Below, piece by piece: positions 1 through 6,370 of a stretch of DNA of 11,875 nt (positions within the stretch are counted from its first letter, which is position 1; each line of letters starts with the position of its first letter). The notes beneath the pieces are model-generated. The model made no database searches. It saw nothing but the letters and a program-made list of their open reading frames with translations, and had not been told where the DNA came from. The stretch comes from an uncultured Alphaproteobacteria bacterium (GTDB lineage Bacteria > Pseudomonadota > Alphaproteobacteria > Rickettsiales > Midichloriaceae): assembly GCA_903860855.1 (NCBI GenBank), contig CAIOSF010000187.1, positions 1-11,875 on the forward strand, in the 5' to 3' direction. A program made the position numbers and the translations under genes.

Positions 1-3
1 ATA

Positions 4-32
4 AGCATAAAAACCAAGGGATATATGAACAA
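4..32 (-). promoter_or_regulatory. Promoter-like module, copy 1 of 3
   Basis: Read on the minus strand, a TTGTTC box (27-32) is followed after 17 nt by TATGCT (4-9). The stretch starts TTGTTCATATATC and ends TTTTTATGCT. Two further copies (2580-2609 and 3155-3184) keep the TTCATATAT and TTTTTATRCT blocks with the same geometry and lie about 95 nt upstream of small minus-strand ORFs. By analogy this copy should drive a gene lying to the left of the window. That it acts as a promoter is inference from spacing and box similarity. Confidence 0.4.
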
Positions 33-75
33 ATAGTGAATCTACCATAAAGAAAATCAAATTTACCTATTGTTG

Positions 76-270
76 TTACTGTAAAACCAAGGCACATAAC
101 CCCATTACTTTCTCCATAACTTGATCATAAAGCTGTTTTGCATGAATTACTAAGATATTAGCTGATTTCGCAATGGGCCTCACATAAAAAACCACCTTTT
201 GTATTTGCAGTCTATTATAAAAATCGCTAAAATCTCGCAGTAGTAAGGGTATTGTAGCTGGCGAGGCCAT
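76..270 (-). CDS. Hypothetical 64-aa protein, doubtful
   Basis: This is a 64-codon ORF starting ATG (268-270) and ending TAA. I do not recognise the product. The middle contains FSDFYNRLQIQKVVFYV and a mixed hydrophobic and basic C-terminal half ending MGLCALVLQ, with no clear signal peptide or membrane segment. No Shine-Dalgarno sequence is visible in front of the ATG. The frame stays open for another 23 codons upstream to a TAG but holds no ATG, GTG or TTG there. It may be the remnant of a longer gene, or a chance ORF. It lies just upstream, in its own direction, of promoter-like copy 1. Confidence 0.3.
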   Translation of the reverse strand: MASPATIPLLLRDFSDFYNRLQIQKVVFYVRPIAKSANILVIHAKQLYDQVMEKVMGLCALVLQ

Positions 271-361
271 GTCATGATGGTGTTGGACTCTTGGTCTTTT
301 ATCATTGGCAACTTCTATTGTAAGAATACATAACGTTGACTATTTTTTTGGGGGATAACCA

Positions 362-418
362 ATGCGCACGATGCCATACAATGATGGGTGCTTGGATTTA
401 GTGGGACTTAGAAACTAA
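362..418 (+). CDS. Possible 18-aa leader ORF
   Basis: An ATG at 362 lies 6 nt behind a strong purine block (GGGGGA, about 350-355) and opens an 18-codon ORF ending TAA at 416-418. That is 4 nt before the GTG start of the next ORF and in a different frame. The peptide (MRTMPYNDGCLDLVGLRN) has no run of regulatory codons. Two readings are possible: a short leader coupled to the gene at 423, or the true start of that gene with a later frameshift. In favour of an altered N-terminus, the frame of the 423 gene itself has ATG-ATG at 381-386 closed by TAG at 399-401. Confidence 0.3.
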   Translation: MRTMPYNDGCLDLVGLRN

Positions 419-422
419 AGGG

Positions 423-956
423 GTGGGACTGCCTCAACAACAGGATTATACCATAAGCACAATGCCTGCAATGACATCTTCACCCCTGGTCATGGACACA
501 ATACCTGGTATTACAACTCCAGATCATGATCCATCATCTAAACCAATAATCGAAAAAACAATAAGCAAAAAGAAATCATGCGACGATTTTTCAAAACTAC
601 TTAATGCTCAGCCAGAGCAGACAGTTATAGCAAGTACAAAGAATAACAAAGCGGCCGCAGAAAAAATGGTAGATTGGAAAGGAATCGAAGTAAAATTTCA
701 TAGCCCCAAACAGGAAGAAAGGTTCCTCGGCATAAAGAAAGGGGGATATGCAATAACTGATGGTAAAATTTACTTCAATGCAAAGCTAGCGAAGCACTCA
801 ATTCCAGAATCCCCCGAGGAATATTTATTCTGTGACGATAATAATGATAATTACGATACATTTACCACAATTTCTGTTAGCACCACCGATACGATGCCAG
901 AGGTGATGATTAATGAACTCGATCACTGTGATATGACTGCGACTCATAAGGCATGA
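423..956 (+). CDS. Hypothetical protein, low-complexity N-terminus
   Basis: I do not recognise this 177-codon ORF. It opens with GTG at 423, with AAAGGGG directly against it, which is too close for a normal ribosome site. ATG codons follow at 462 and 471. Residues 1-45 are rich in Thr, Ser, Pro and Met and probably unstructured. Residues 46-80 carry a basic stretch (KTISKKKSCDDF). Residues 84-125 look like a small folded domain (DWKGIEVKF, GGYAITDGKIYFNAKLAKH). The tail is acidic and Thr/Asp-rich (DDNNDNYDTF). There is no signal peptide or membrane segment. Upstream in frame lies ATG-ATG at 381-386, then TAG at 399, so the N-terminus may have been lost. The TGA stop sits inside the hairpin at 951-983. 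The gene converges on petC. Confidence 0.55.
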   Translation: MGLPQQQDYTISTMPAMTSSPLVMDTIPGITTPDHDPSSKPIIEKTISKKKSCDDFSKLLNAQPEQTVIASTKNNKAAAEKMVDWKGIEVKFHSPKQEERFLGIKKGGYAITDGKIYFNAKLAKHSIPESPEEYLFCDDNNDNYDTFTTISVSTTDTMPEVMINELDHCDMTATHKA

Positions 957-993
957 TACCGACTGCGGGAATCGGTATCATGCCTGTTCCCGC
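951..993. terminator. Overlapping inverted repeats, likely two-way terminator
   Basis: A perfect 12-bp inverted repeat (951-962 with 972-983, arms GCATGATACCGA and TCGGTATCATGC) encloses a 9-nt loop. That loop contains GCGGGAA (965-971), which is perfectly complementary to TTCCCGC at 987-993, followed by TTTT (994-997). The two stems interlock, so they should be alternatives or form a knotted fold. Position between two convergent genes (stop at 956 plus, stop at 1016 minus) favours transcription termination in both directions. The second stem followed by the T run is the classic form for the plus strand. Confidence 0.6.
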
Positions 994-1015
994 TTTTAAT
1001 CACTGTCGCTTCGGC

Positions 1016-1780
1016 CTATTTTTTCAATCTTTTCCATACTACTTTCTTCGCAAAGTAGAACATTATGGTAAATATAATTGTAAACACCAATACTCTTATT
1101 CCCAATCTCTTCCTATCCTCCATTTCTGGCTCGGCTATCCACTGGAGAAAATTCACGACATCAAAAGCCATCTGCTCAACGGTAGGATTTGTTCCATCGG
1201 TATAGCTCACTTGTCCATTTGATATAAGGGGAGGAGGCATAGCGATCTGCCCTCCACTAAAGTGTGGATTATAATACATATTCTCTCCCAGTTTCACCTC
1301 AGCCGGCGGCTTGGTGAAACCAGTCAGTATGCCATAGATATAATCTGCCCCACCCTCACGAGCCTTTACAATGAGGGATAGGTCGGGAGGCAGAGCTCCA
1401 TTGTTTGCTACCCTAGCCTCTTTATCGTTAGTATAGGGACCAGGCATAGCATCTGATGCACGACCAGGCCTCATATACATGGCCCCTTGGTCATTTGGAC
1501 CATCCTGCACACTATACTCGGATGCTATCGATTTAACCTGATCTTCATTGAATGAGATCTCAGTGAGATTACGAAATGATAGTGCTTTGATTGAATGACA
1601 GGCAGAACAAACCTCGCGATAAACCTTGAAACCCCTTTGAATTGACTCTCGATCAAATTTCCCCGTCATCCCATCAAATGCCCATGATAAACGCTCTAGA
1701 CTCTTGGTATCTCCACTAGCCATAGCAGAGCTAGTGATCAAAAAAAGAATGACAATAATGTTTATTGCCTTGTGATACAT
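1016..1780 (-). CDS. petC: Cytochrome c1, bc1 complex subunit
   Basis: This is the haem-carrying subunit of the cytochrome bc1 complex. It takes electrons from the Rieske protein and passes them to cytochrome c at the outer face of the inner membrane. I chose ATG 1780 (254 aa) because it is followed at once by a signal peptide (MYHKAINIIVILFLITSSAMA). A GTG at 1810 would add ten residues in front of it. Numbered from that GTG, the haem site CSACH is Cys68, Cys71, His72. RPGRASD and NNGALPPDLS are family hallmarks, and Met191 in IAMPPP is the probable axial ligand. A C-terminal membrane anchor (about 238-256) ends in a basic tail (KKVVWKRLKK). Length is usual for the bacterial subunit. petA and petB, normally just upstream in alphaproteobacteria, are absent here, although upstream sequence continues in the window. 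Confidence 0.95.
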   Translation of the reverse strand: MYHKAINIIVILFLITSSAMASGDTKSLERLSWAFDGMTGKFDRESIQRGFKVYREVCSACHSIKALSFRNLTEISFNEDQVKSIASEYSVQDGPNDQGAMYMRPGRASDAMPGPYTNDKEARVANNGALPPDLSLIVKAREGGADYIYGILTGFTKPPAEVKLGENMYYNPHFSGGQIAMPPPLISNGQVSYTDGTNPTVEQMAFDVVNFLQWIAEPEMEDRKRLGIRVLVFTIIFTIMFYFAKKVVWKRLKK

Positions 1781-1879
1781 TCGCTGATCAGATGCTGATT
1801 CTCCATACACCTTTTTAAGTGGTAGTTGATTGGTTGTAAAGAGAAACCATCCTGGCAGCTATAATTTTTAGTTTCTGTT

Positions 1880-2056
1880 ATGGATAAGGAGCTAGGGTGG
1901 GAACGCAACCCTCAATGAAATGATGGTATTACTTCACCATAAGGAATAACGGGGCCGACGGTAGAAGTGAACCACCCAGCTGTGGGCGGGGCGGCATTAA
2001 TAGTAGGCTTGGAAGGGGTTATTTATTCGTTATTACCGAAGAGATTTTCTAAATAG
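1880..2056 (+). pseudogene. Glycine-rich small ORF with two in-frame stops
   Basis: From ATG 1880 a single frame reads MDKELGWERNPQ, then TGA (1916), then NDGITSP, then TAA (1940), and continues through GITGPTVEV and AVGGAALIVGLEGVIYSLL to a TAG at 2054-2056. The last part has the Gly/Ala/Val spacing of a membrane glycine zipper and ends with a basic tail (PKRFSK). Changing the two stops to sense codons would give a 58-residue protein, hence the pseudogene call. No ribosome site is visible at the ATG. The end overlaps the 3' end of the convergent ORF (stop 2033) by 24 bp. Chance conservation of the frame cannot be excluded. Confidence 0.35.
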
Positions 2057-2483
2057 TAAACCGTCCTCATCGTTATGTAGTAGGTTCTGTACAAGGTTCG
2101 GGTTATGCAAGTTAGCTTGGTGTATCTCATCTACGTTAGGAAGATCACCACCGAAATTTTGCAGCTGTTCTATCTCAAAATGCAATTGCTGCTCATTATT
2201 GTAAAAACCAAGAGGGTTACCCAGAAAACTAAGGTTAGCACCGATCCAGTTATCAGCAGATCCAAGCGCAAGATCTATAGATTCATTACCTATGTAAGCT
2301 TTGATGGCGGCAGGAGCGTGGGTATAACCCAATTCAAGAGCAGCAACGACATCAACACCGACAGCCACATACCCGAGAACTTTCGCTGCTGTAACCAGGT
2401 TTCATAAAGTATGCGATACCGGCAGCGCCTGTAGCAGTACCGGCGAGGATTATAGAGACTTTATCTATATTAGTAAGAGCCAT
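2033..2483 (-). pseudogene. Frameshifted hydrophobic orphan gene
   Basis: ATG 2483 opens MALTNIDKVSIILAGTATG, continues AAGIAYFM and then runs out of frame to a TGA at 2352. The next frame is open from just there to the TAA at 2033 and reads LVTAAKVLGYVAVGVDVVAAL, then YTHAPAAIKAYIGNES and a hydrophilic C-terminal half ending FRKSLR. Removing one T from the TTT at 2400-2402 joins them as GIAYFM-NLVTAAKVLGY, about 150 residues. The joined N-terminal 60 residues are two Gly/Ala-rich hydrophobic stretches, probably membrane-inserting. I do not recognise the family. A promoter-like module ends 97 nt upstream of the ATG. The downstream frame alone would have to start at a GTG (2368). Confidence 0.55.
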
Positions 2484-2579
2484 TTAATTCAGCTTTTTAA
2501 AAAATTTAATTAACAAGATTCATGCTAATCTAAAGTTCTGAGATGGTAAATGATAACATAGCAAACAACTATGGTATTC

Positions 2580-2609
2580 AGTATAAAAACATTGGAGATA
2601 TATGAACAA
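2580..2609 (-). promoter_or_regulatory. Promoter-like module, copy 2 of 3
   Basis: On the minus strand, TTGTTC (2604-2609), an 18-nt spacer and TATACT (2580-2585, 5 of 6 matches to TATAAT) form a sigma-70-like promoter. The 14-mer GATATATGAACAAA on the plus strand (2597-2610) recurs exactly at 20-33. The downstream edge of the -10 box is 97 nt from the ATG of the ORF starting at 2483, which would leave a leader of roughly 90 nt. Confidence 0.5.
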
Positions 2610-2656
2610 ACAGTAAACATTAACCCCAAGAAGGCTGATATTTGATATATAGCTCA

Positions 2657-2668
2657 CCTTGCGCAAGG
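2657..2668. repeat. Perfect 12-bp palindrome
   Basis: CCTTGCGCAAGG is fully self-complementary. It lies about 40 nt past the stop of the minus-strand ORF ending at 2706. It is GC-rich in an AT-rich spacer and could be a protein binding site or the tip of a hairpin. There is no T run beside it to make a classic terminator. Confidence 0.35.
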
Positions 2669-2705
2669 CAATACTGATGAGAGCCGCAAAATTCCTAGAC
2701 TTTAC

Positions 2706-3059
2706 TCAAAGGTAGCATGCCGGTTTTAACCAGATTTTATGAGGTTCTTTCAAAAGCTGCGCGTAAGGTGGATATGCAACTAGATTGTCACATCTCAGGC
2801 CACGCAAAAGAGTGAGGTGGTAATAGAGGCGCCATGGGCTCATCGAAAAATACCTGTCCAGGTAGTGGCAGAAGAAATCGCTTACCACCCCATGATTCCT
2901 CGGTCGCAAGTTGGCTGCACCATGGCCCTACCGATGATGGAGGGAATCTAATGCACACCCAAACGTCCCTCCAGGCTCATGGGCGAAACCAAGACCAGAG
3001 GTATCTATATGTAATTGATGTTTAGTATAAAACAGCTCTTTCGGCGTTTGCCTCGTCAT
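2706..3059 (-). pseudogene. Orphan ORF interrupted by TAG, in a GC-rich island
   Basis: ATG 3057-3059 has a good ribosome site: AAAGGGG (plus-strand positions 3065-3071) with a 5-nt gap. The frame reads MTRQTPKELFYTKHQLHIDT and on to SLHHR (43 aa), meets TAG at 2928-2930, then continues open for 73 more codons (GHGAANLRPRNHGVVSDFF, then SPWRLYYHLTLLRGL) to TGA at 2706. I do not recognise either half. A promoter-like module ends 96 nt upstream of the ATG, almost the same distance as for the ORF starting at 2483, which supports this strand and start. Base composition is odd: my count for 2821-3000 is about 54% GC against about 25-32% in flanking lines. Frames on the opposite strand are also fairly open, so imported DNA or a structured RNA remain alternatives. 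The 43-aa peptide might itself be the product. Confidence 0.4.
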
Positions 3060-3154
3060 AGCATCCCCTTTCAAAAAATGTGAATAACACACCTATATGC
3101 TATTTTAGAATTCATGGTTGATAAAGAACAATATAGCTAAATCATCTAGGAGTT

Positions 3155-3184
3155 AGCATAAAAATCGATACTATATATGAATGA
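3155..3184 (-). promoter_or_regulatory. Promoter-like module, copy 3 of 3
   Basis: The minus strand carries TCATTC (3179-3184), an 18-nt spacer and TATGCT (3155-3160). It shares TTCATATAT and TTTTTATGCT with the other copies, but its -35 box is the weakest of the three. The -10 edge lies 96 nt before the ATG at 3059, matching the geometry of copy 2. Confidence 0.4.
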
Positions 3185-3242
3185 ATAATAATTACTCAAT
3201 ATCTAGCCAGATTTGCACACTATTTGATTGATCGCACTGACC

Positions 3243-3332
3243 CTAGTGTTTAAATAGGCTTGGTGCTGTATTGCATTTCATTCGTAAAAAGAATACGTAA
3301 CTACACAAGGAGCAACTCAGCTTACTATCCAT
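3243..3332 (-). CDS. Possible 29-aa peptide with strong ribosome site
   Basis: ATG 3330-3332 is preceded by GGAGGGGG with a 4-nt gap, the strongest Shine-Dalgarno sequence in the window. The 29-codon ORF ends TAG at 3243. The peptide begins MDSKLSCSLCSYVFFLRMK and carries four cysteines if the later one in KCN is counted, including a CSLC pair. It begins 27 nt after the stop of the regulator gene on the same strand and would be co-transcribed with it. No homologue is recognised. Such a strong site in front of so short a frame suggests either a real small protein or the start of a decayed gene. Confidence 0.4.
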   Translation of the reverse strand: MDSKLSCSLCSYVFFLRMKCNTAPSLFKH

Positions 3333-3359
3333 TTTACCCCCTCCGATCATAGTTGCTAA

Positions 3360-3758
3360 TTATTGCTGATCACTCAAAGAACAAACTATATTAAGAATAT
3401 TTTGCTTAAGCTGATTGCTACGGATATTAGTGAAGGCCTTCAACAAGGTTGCTGGTTCCATCTGTTCAGTAGAGCTGTAATCAGCTGAAGCAGAGTCGGC
3501 TGCCATAGATGACTGATCTTCATTCAGTCCGCGGAAGAAATAAGCCACATCTGTCTGTAAAAACTTTGCAAATTCAAATAACTTACTGCAACTAATACGA
3601 TTCAGTCCCTTTTCATATTTCTGTATTTGTTGAAAGGTTAGGTTGACGTAATTCGCCAATTGATCTTGACTGATCTTAAGCATCAATCTGCGCTGACGGA
3701 GGCGTTTTCCGACATGCGCATCAACGTAATGAATGCTATCTTGTTTCTTTTTACTCAT
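3360..3758 (-). CDS. XRE/Cro-C1 family transcriptional regulator
   Basis: This is a DNA-binding regulator of about 132 aa. I chose ATG 3758 (MSKKKQDSIHYVDAHVGKR), which has GAGAG about 7 nt upstream. A TTG two codons earlier is less likely. Residues about 16-70 form the five-helix Cro/C1 domain: GKRLRQRRLMLKISQDQLA, then the recognition region NLTFQQIQKYEKGLNRIS and SKLFEFAKFL. TFQQ-QKYEKG-NRIS is typical of alphaproteobacterial members, including regulators of developmental genes in Anaplasmataceae. The rest (about 80-132) is a Ser/Asp-rich linker and a short helical tail, with no ligand domain. It lies 195 nt behind tpiA on the same strand and has its own AT-rich upstream region. Its targets cannot be told from the sequence. 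Confidence 0.9.
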   Translation of the reverse strand: MSKKKQDSIHYVDAHVGKRLRQRRLMLKISQDQLANYVNLTFQQIQKYEKGLNRISCSKLFEFAKFLQTDVAYFFRGLNEDQSSMAADSASADYSSTEQMEPATLLKAFTNIRSNQLKQNILNIVCSLSDQQ

Positions 3759-3952
3759 AGACAACTCTCAATATCAATTAAACTTCCCATAGTGGATATT
3801 TTATACAGCAGAGACCGCAATAAATACACGCATAACTTTTATGAAAAATGTATATATTGCAAAAAAAATAGGGCATTATTACTAATGAATGAACTATATG
3901 CAAACTATGTTGTTTTTCCATGTATTCATTCCTAGCATTTAGCCCAACTTTC

Positions 3953-4687
3953 CTATAATCTCATGTCTTTATATGTGCGCATTATCACATCAAATTCCTC
4001 TAAATGCAAGCTTGCACCACCAATTAAAAAACCATCAATTCCTTTGATATAAGAGAGCCATTTGATTTTACTTGCATCAACAGAACCACCATAAATAATT
4101 GCTTTTTTCGAATAAGCACCTAAATCTCCTACTATTATTTGCAACTCATCAGCATTAGGGACGATACCAGTACCTATGGCCCATATAGGTTCATAGGCGA
4201 TCATGTCGCAATACTGCAAATTATCCATTTGTCTGCATAAATAAGACATAATAGCTTTTTTCCCCTTTTGTTTTATTTCGAGAGGTTCCCCTATACAAAG
4301 AATGGTTGTTATGCCCTGTTTCTTAGCCATACTTAGCTTGGATGCTATTATGTCGTCATTCTCCAGCCTACGCCTTTCTGAATGACCAACAATCACATGG
4401 CTGCAGCCAAGATCTCTTAGCATTCTACAGGTCACCTCACCCGTATGGGGACCATCACCATGTAGTGAGCAGTCTTGAGCTCCCAGTGCAAAGCCAGATC
4501 TCAGCGTATCAGTAAAATAGGGTAAATACGGGTATGGGGGACAAACAACTAAATCCACTCCAATCCAGTTATCTCTTGCTGCGATAATTTGCCTACAAAG
4601 CTCCTGATTACCGTTGGCTTTCCAATTGGCAATGATCATTAGGTGATACTCGCAACTATTATGATGCAGTGTAGGGAAATACATCAT
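3953..4687 (-). CDS. tpiA: Triosephosphate isomerase
   Basis: This enzyme interconverts dihydroxyacetone phosphate and glyceraldehyde 3-phosphate in the cytoplasm. Numbered from ATG 4687, the catalytic residues are Lys23 in ANWKANG, His102 in VIVGHSERR and Glu166 in AYEPIWAIGTG. The phosphate-binding YGGSV and LIGGASL motifs follow near 199 and 221. Two starts are possible. The ATG-ATG at 4687 has AAGGA 4 nt upstream but adds 16 unusual residues before strand 1 (MMYFPTLHHNSCEYHL). The ATG at 4639 starts directly at MIIANWK as in most members but has no clear ribosome site. From 4639 the protein is 228 aa, somewhat shorter than the usual 250. In this order the enzyme usually serves gluconeogenesis and lipid precursor supply. 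It is transcribed divergently from pccB. Confidence 0.95.
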   Translation of the reverse strand: MMYFPTLHHNSCEYHLMIIANWKANGNQELCRQIIAARDNWIGVDLVVCPPYPYLPYFTDTLRSGFALGAQDCSLHGDGPHTGEVTCRMLRDLGCSHVIVGHSERRRLENDDIIASKLSMAKKQGITTILCIGEPLEIKQKGKKAIMSYLCRQMDNLQYCDMIAYEPIWAIGTGIVPNADELQIIVGDLGAYSKKAIIYGGSVDASKIKWLSYIKGIDGFLIGGASLHLEEFDVIMRTYKDMRL

Positions 4688-4698
4688 ATTATCCTTAC

Positions 4699-4727
4699 TT
4701 GCAACTACTAATTTTTAATATTACAAT
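4699..4727 (+). promoter_or_regulatory. Predicted sigma-70 promoter of pccB
   Basis: TTGCAA (4699-4704), a 17-nt spacer and TACAAT (4722-4727, 5 of 6 matches) lie in the 73-bp spacer between the divergent tpiA and pccB genes. Transcription would start near 4734, giving a leader of about 27 nt. AGGTG at about 4746-4750 is the probable ribosome site for the ATG at 4761. Confidence 0.5.
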
Positions 4728-4760
4728 CCCCCCATAGTTTCTATTAGGTGAAAATACCAT

Positions 4761-6290
4761 ATGAAAAGCGGTGAAATGCTGGAAAAAAAGCGCCAACAAT
4801 CTAGGCTTGGAGGTGGGCAAGATCGCATAGATAGGCAGCATGACCAAGGCAAACTAACTGCAAGAGAAAGGATAGAAGTGTTATTTGATACTGATTCTTT
4901 TGAGGAATTCGATGCCTTCGTTGAGCACCGCTGCAGTAATTTTGGAGTAGATAAGAATATTGTACCTGGTGATGGTATAATAACCGGATGTGGTGCAATA
5001 AATGGCCGCCTAATCTTTGTTTGCAGCCAAGACTTTACCGTGATGGGTGGATCGCTTGGTGAGATGCACGCACGCAAGGTGAACAAGGTGCAGGATATAG
5101 CGATGAAGGTTGGAGCACCCATGATATTCATCAATGATTCAGGAGGAGCCAGAATTCAGGAAGGGGTTGATGCCTTGGCAGGTTATGGCGAAATATTTCA
5201 GCGCAATGTTGACGCATCTGGTGTGATCCCTCAAATCTCTCTGATAATGGGACCTTGTGCTGGTGGGGCAGTTTATTCACCAGCCCTAACTGACTTCACG
5301 TTCATGATCCAAGGCACTTCCTATATGTACCTGACAGGACCAGATGTAGTTAAAACCGTTATGCATGAGGATGTCACTCATGAAAAGTTAGGGGGAGCGA
5401 GGATACATAGCACCAAAAGTGGTGTATGTGACCTTGCTTTTGATAACGATATATCATGCCTACAACAACTTCGTCGCTTTATCGACTTCTTGCCTTTATC
5501 AAACAGAGCGGCATTGCCGATTCGTAATACGCCGGATCCAGCCGATAGAGTCGAGATGTCTCTAAACAATTTAGTGCCGTCTAATCCAGCAAAACCGTAT
5601 AATATGAAGCAATTAATAGAAAAAATCGTAGATGAAGGGGATTTTTTCGAACTTAAACCTGATTTTGCCAAAAATATAATCATTGGTTTTGCTCGCTTTG
5701 ATGGAAGATCGGTTGGCATAGTAGCAAATCAACCAATGCACCTAGCCGGCTGCCTGGATATAGACGCTTCCCTTAAGGCTGCCCGCTTTATTCGCTTCTG
5801 TGACGCCTTCAATATACCAATACTAACACTTGTCGATGTTCCAGGGTTCATGCCAGGTACAGCTCAGGAGTATGGAGGGATTATAAAACACGGAGCAAAG
5901 CTCCTGTATTCCTATGCCGAAGCCACTGTGCCCAAGGTTACCTTGATAATTCGTAAAGCTTACGGAGGAGCTTATATAGTGATGAACTCAAAGCATTTAC
6001 GCGGAGATCTAAATTATGCTTGGGCCAATACCGAGATCGCCGTGATGGGCGCGAAAGGTGCTGTAGCAGTCTTGTATAAAAATCAGGATCTTTCAATTGA
6101 TCAGGTAGAAAGAAAAGTTGAAGAATATCAGGATAAATTCTCATCTCCACTAATAGCAGCATCTAGGGGTTATTTGGATAATATAACTAGACCGTATCAC
6201 ACTAGATGGCAAATATGCAAAGCCTTCTCACTATTGGAAAATAAAAAAGTAGAAAAGCCTTGGAAAAAGCACGACAATTTGCCATTATAA
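4761..6290 (+). CDS. pccB: Propionyl-CoA carboxylase beta chain
   Basis: This is the carboxyltransferase subunit, which moves the carboxyl group from biotin to propionyl-CoA to give methylmalonyl-CoA. It works as a hexamer with the biotin-carrying alpha chain (PccA), which is not in the window. At 509 aa it is full length. The N-terminal half has [13 protein letters not shown] (95-107), [11 protein letters not shown] (125-135) and the oxyanion-hole glycines in [11 protein letters not shown] (Gly168-Gly169). The C-terminal half has NQPMHLAG (323-330), [18 protein letters not shown] (358-375) and [11 protein letters not shown] (398-408). The Asp in RGDLNYAW (416) probably matches the residue that sets propionyl over acetyl preference in actinobacterial PccB. 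The beta chain of geranyl- or methylcrotonyl-CoA carboxylase is less likely given these motifs. It is transcribed alone, away from tpiA. Confidence 0.95.
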   Translation: MKSGEMLEKKRQQSRLGGGQDRIDRQHDQGKLTARERIEVLFDTDSFEEFDAFVEHRCSNFGVDKNIVPGDGIITGCGAINGRLIFVCSQDFTVMGGSLGEMHARKVNKVQDIAMKVGAPMIFINDSGGARIQEGVDALAGYGEIFQRNVDASGVIPQISLIMGPCAGGAVYSPALTDFTFMIQGTSYMYLTGPDVVKTVMHEDVTHEKLGGARIHSTKSGVCDLAFDNDISCLQQLRRFIDFLPLSNRAALPIRNTPDPADRVEMSLNNLVPSNPAKPYNMKQLIEKIVDEGDFFELKPDFAKNIIIGFARFDGRSVGIVANQPMHLAGCLDIDASLKAARFIRFCDAFNIPILTLVDVPGFMPGTAQEYGGIIKHGAKLLYSYAEATVPKVTLIIRKAYGGAYIVMNSKHLRGDLNYAWANTEIAVMGAKGAVAVLYKNQDLSIDQVERKVEEYQDKFSSPLIAASRGYLDNITRPYHTRWQICKAFSLLENKKVEKPWKKHDNLPL

Positions 6291-6370
6291 AATCTATAGG
6301 TGTAAACATAGATAAAAAAGATAGTTCATCATGCTATAAGGGATACAGGATTTATTAACAAGAGATGATA

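Noticed and set aside
953-1222. 89-codon plus-strand ORF overlapping petC
   Set aside because: It lies inside the reverse strand of an unmistakable cytochrome c1 gene and has no family motif.
2105-2407. 100-codon plus-strand ORF
   Set aside because: It mirrors the minus-strand gene at 2033-2483, whose two halves join sensibly. No ribosome site was seen.
2717-3025. Plus-strand frame in the GC-rich island (2717-2815, TGA, then 2834-3025)
   Set aside because: It has a fair AAAGG site before ATG 2717, but the opposite strand has a better ribosome site, a promoter-like module and a longer frame. Open frames on both strands follow from the high GC content.
2640-3350. A tRNA, tmRNA, RNase P or SRP RNA in the long non-conserved stretch
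   Set aside because: I looked for T-loop, tag-peptide and conserved core sequences of these RNAs and found none that fit.
3660-3935. 91-codon plus-strand ORF over the start of the XRE regulator
   Set aside because: It runs against a clear helix-turn-helix gene, and its downstream part is AT-rich with no motif.
6291-6325. Inverted repeat ATCTAT/ATAGAT just after pccB as a terminator
   Set aside because: It is only a weak 6-bp AT stem and is followed by A's rather than T's on the coding strand.
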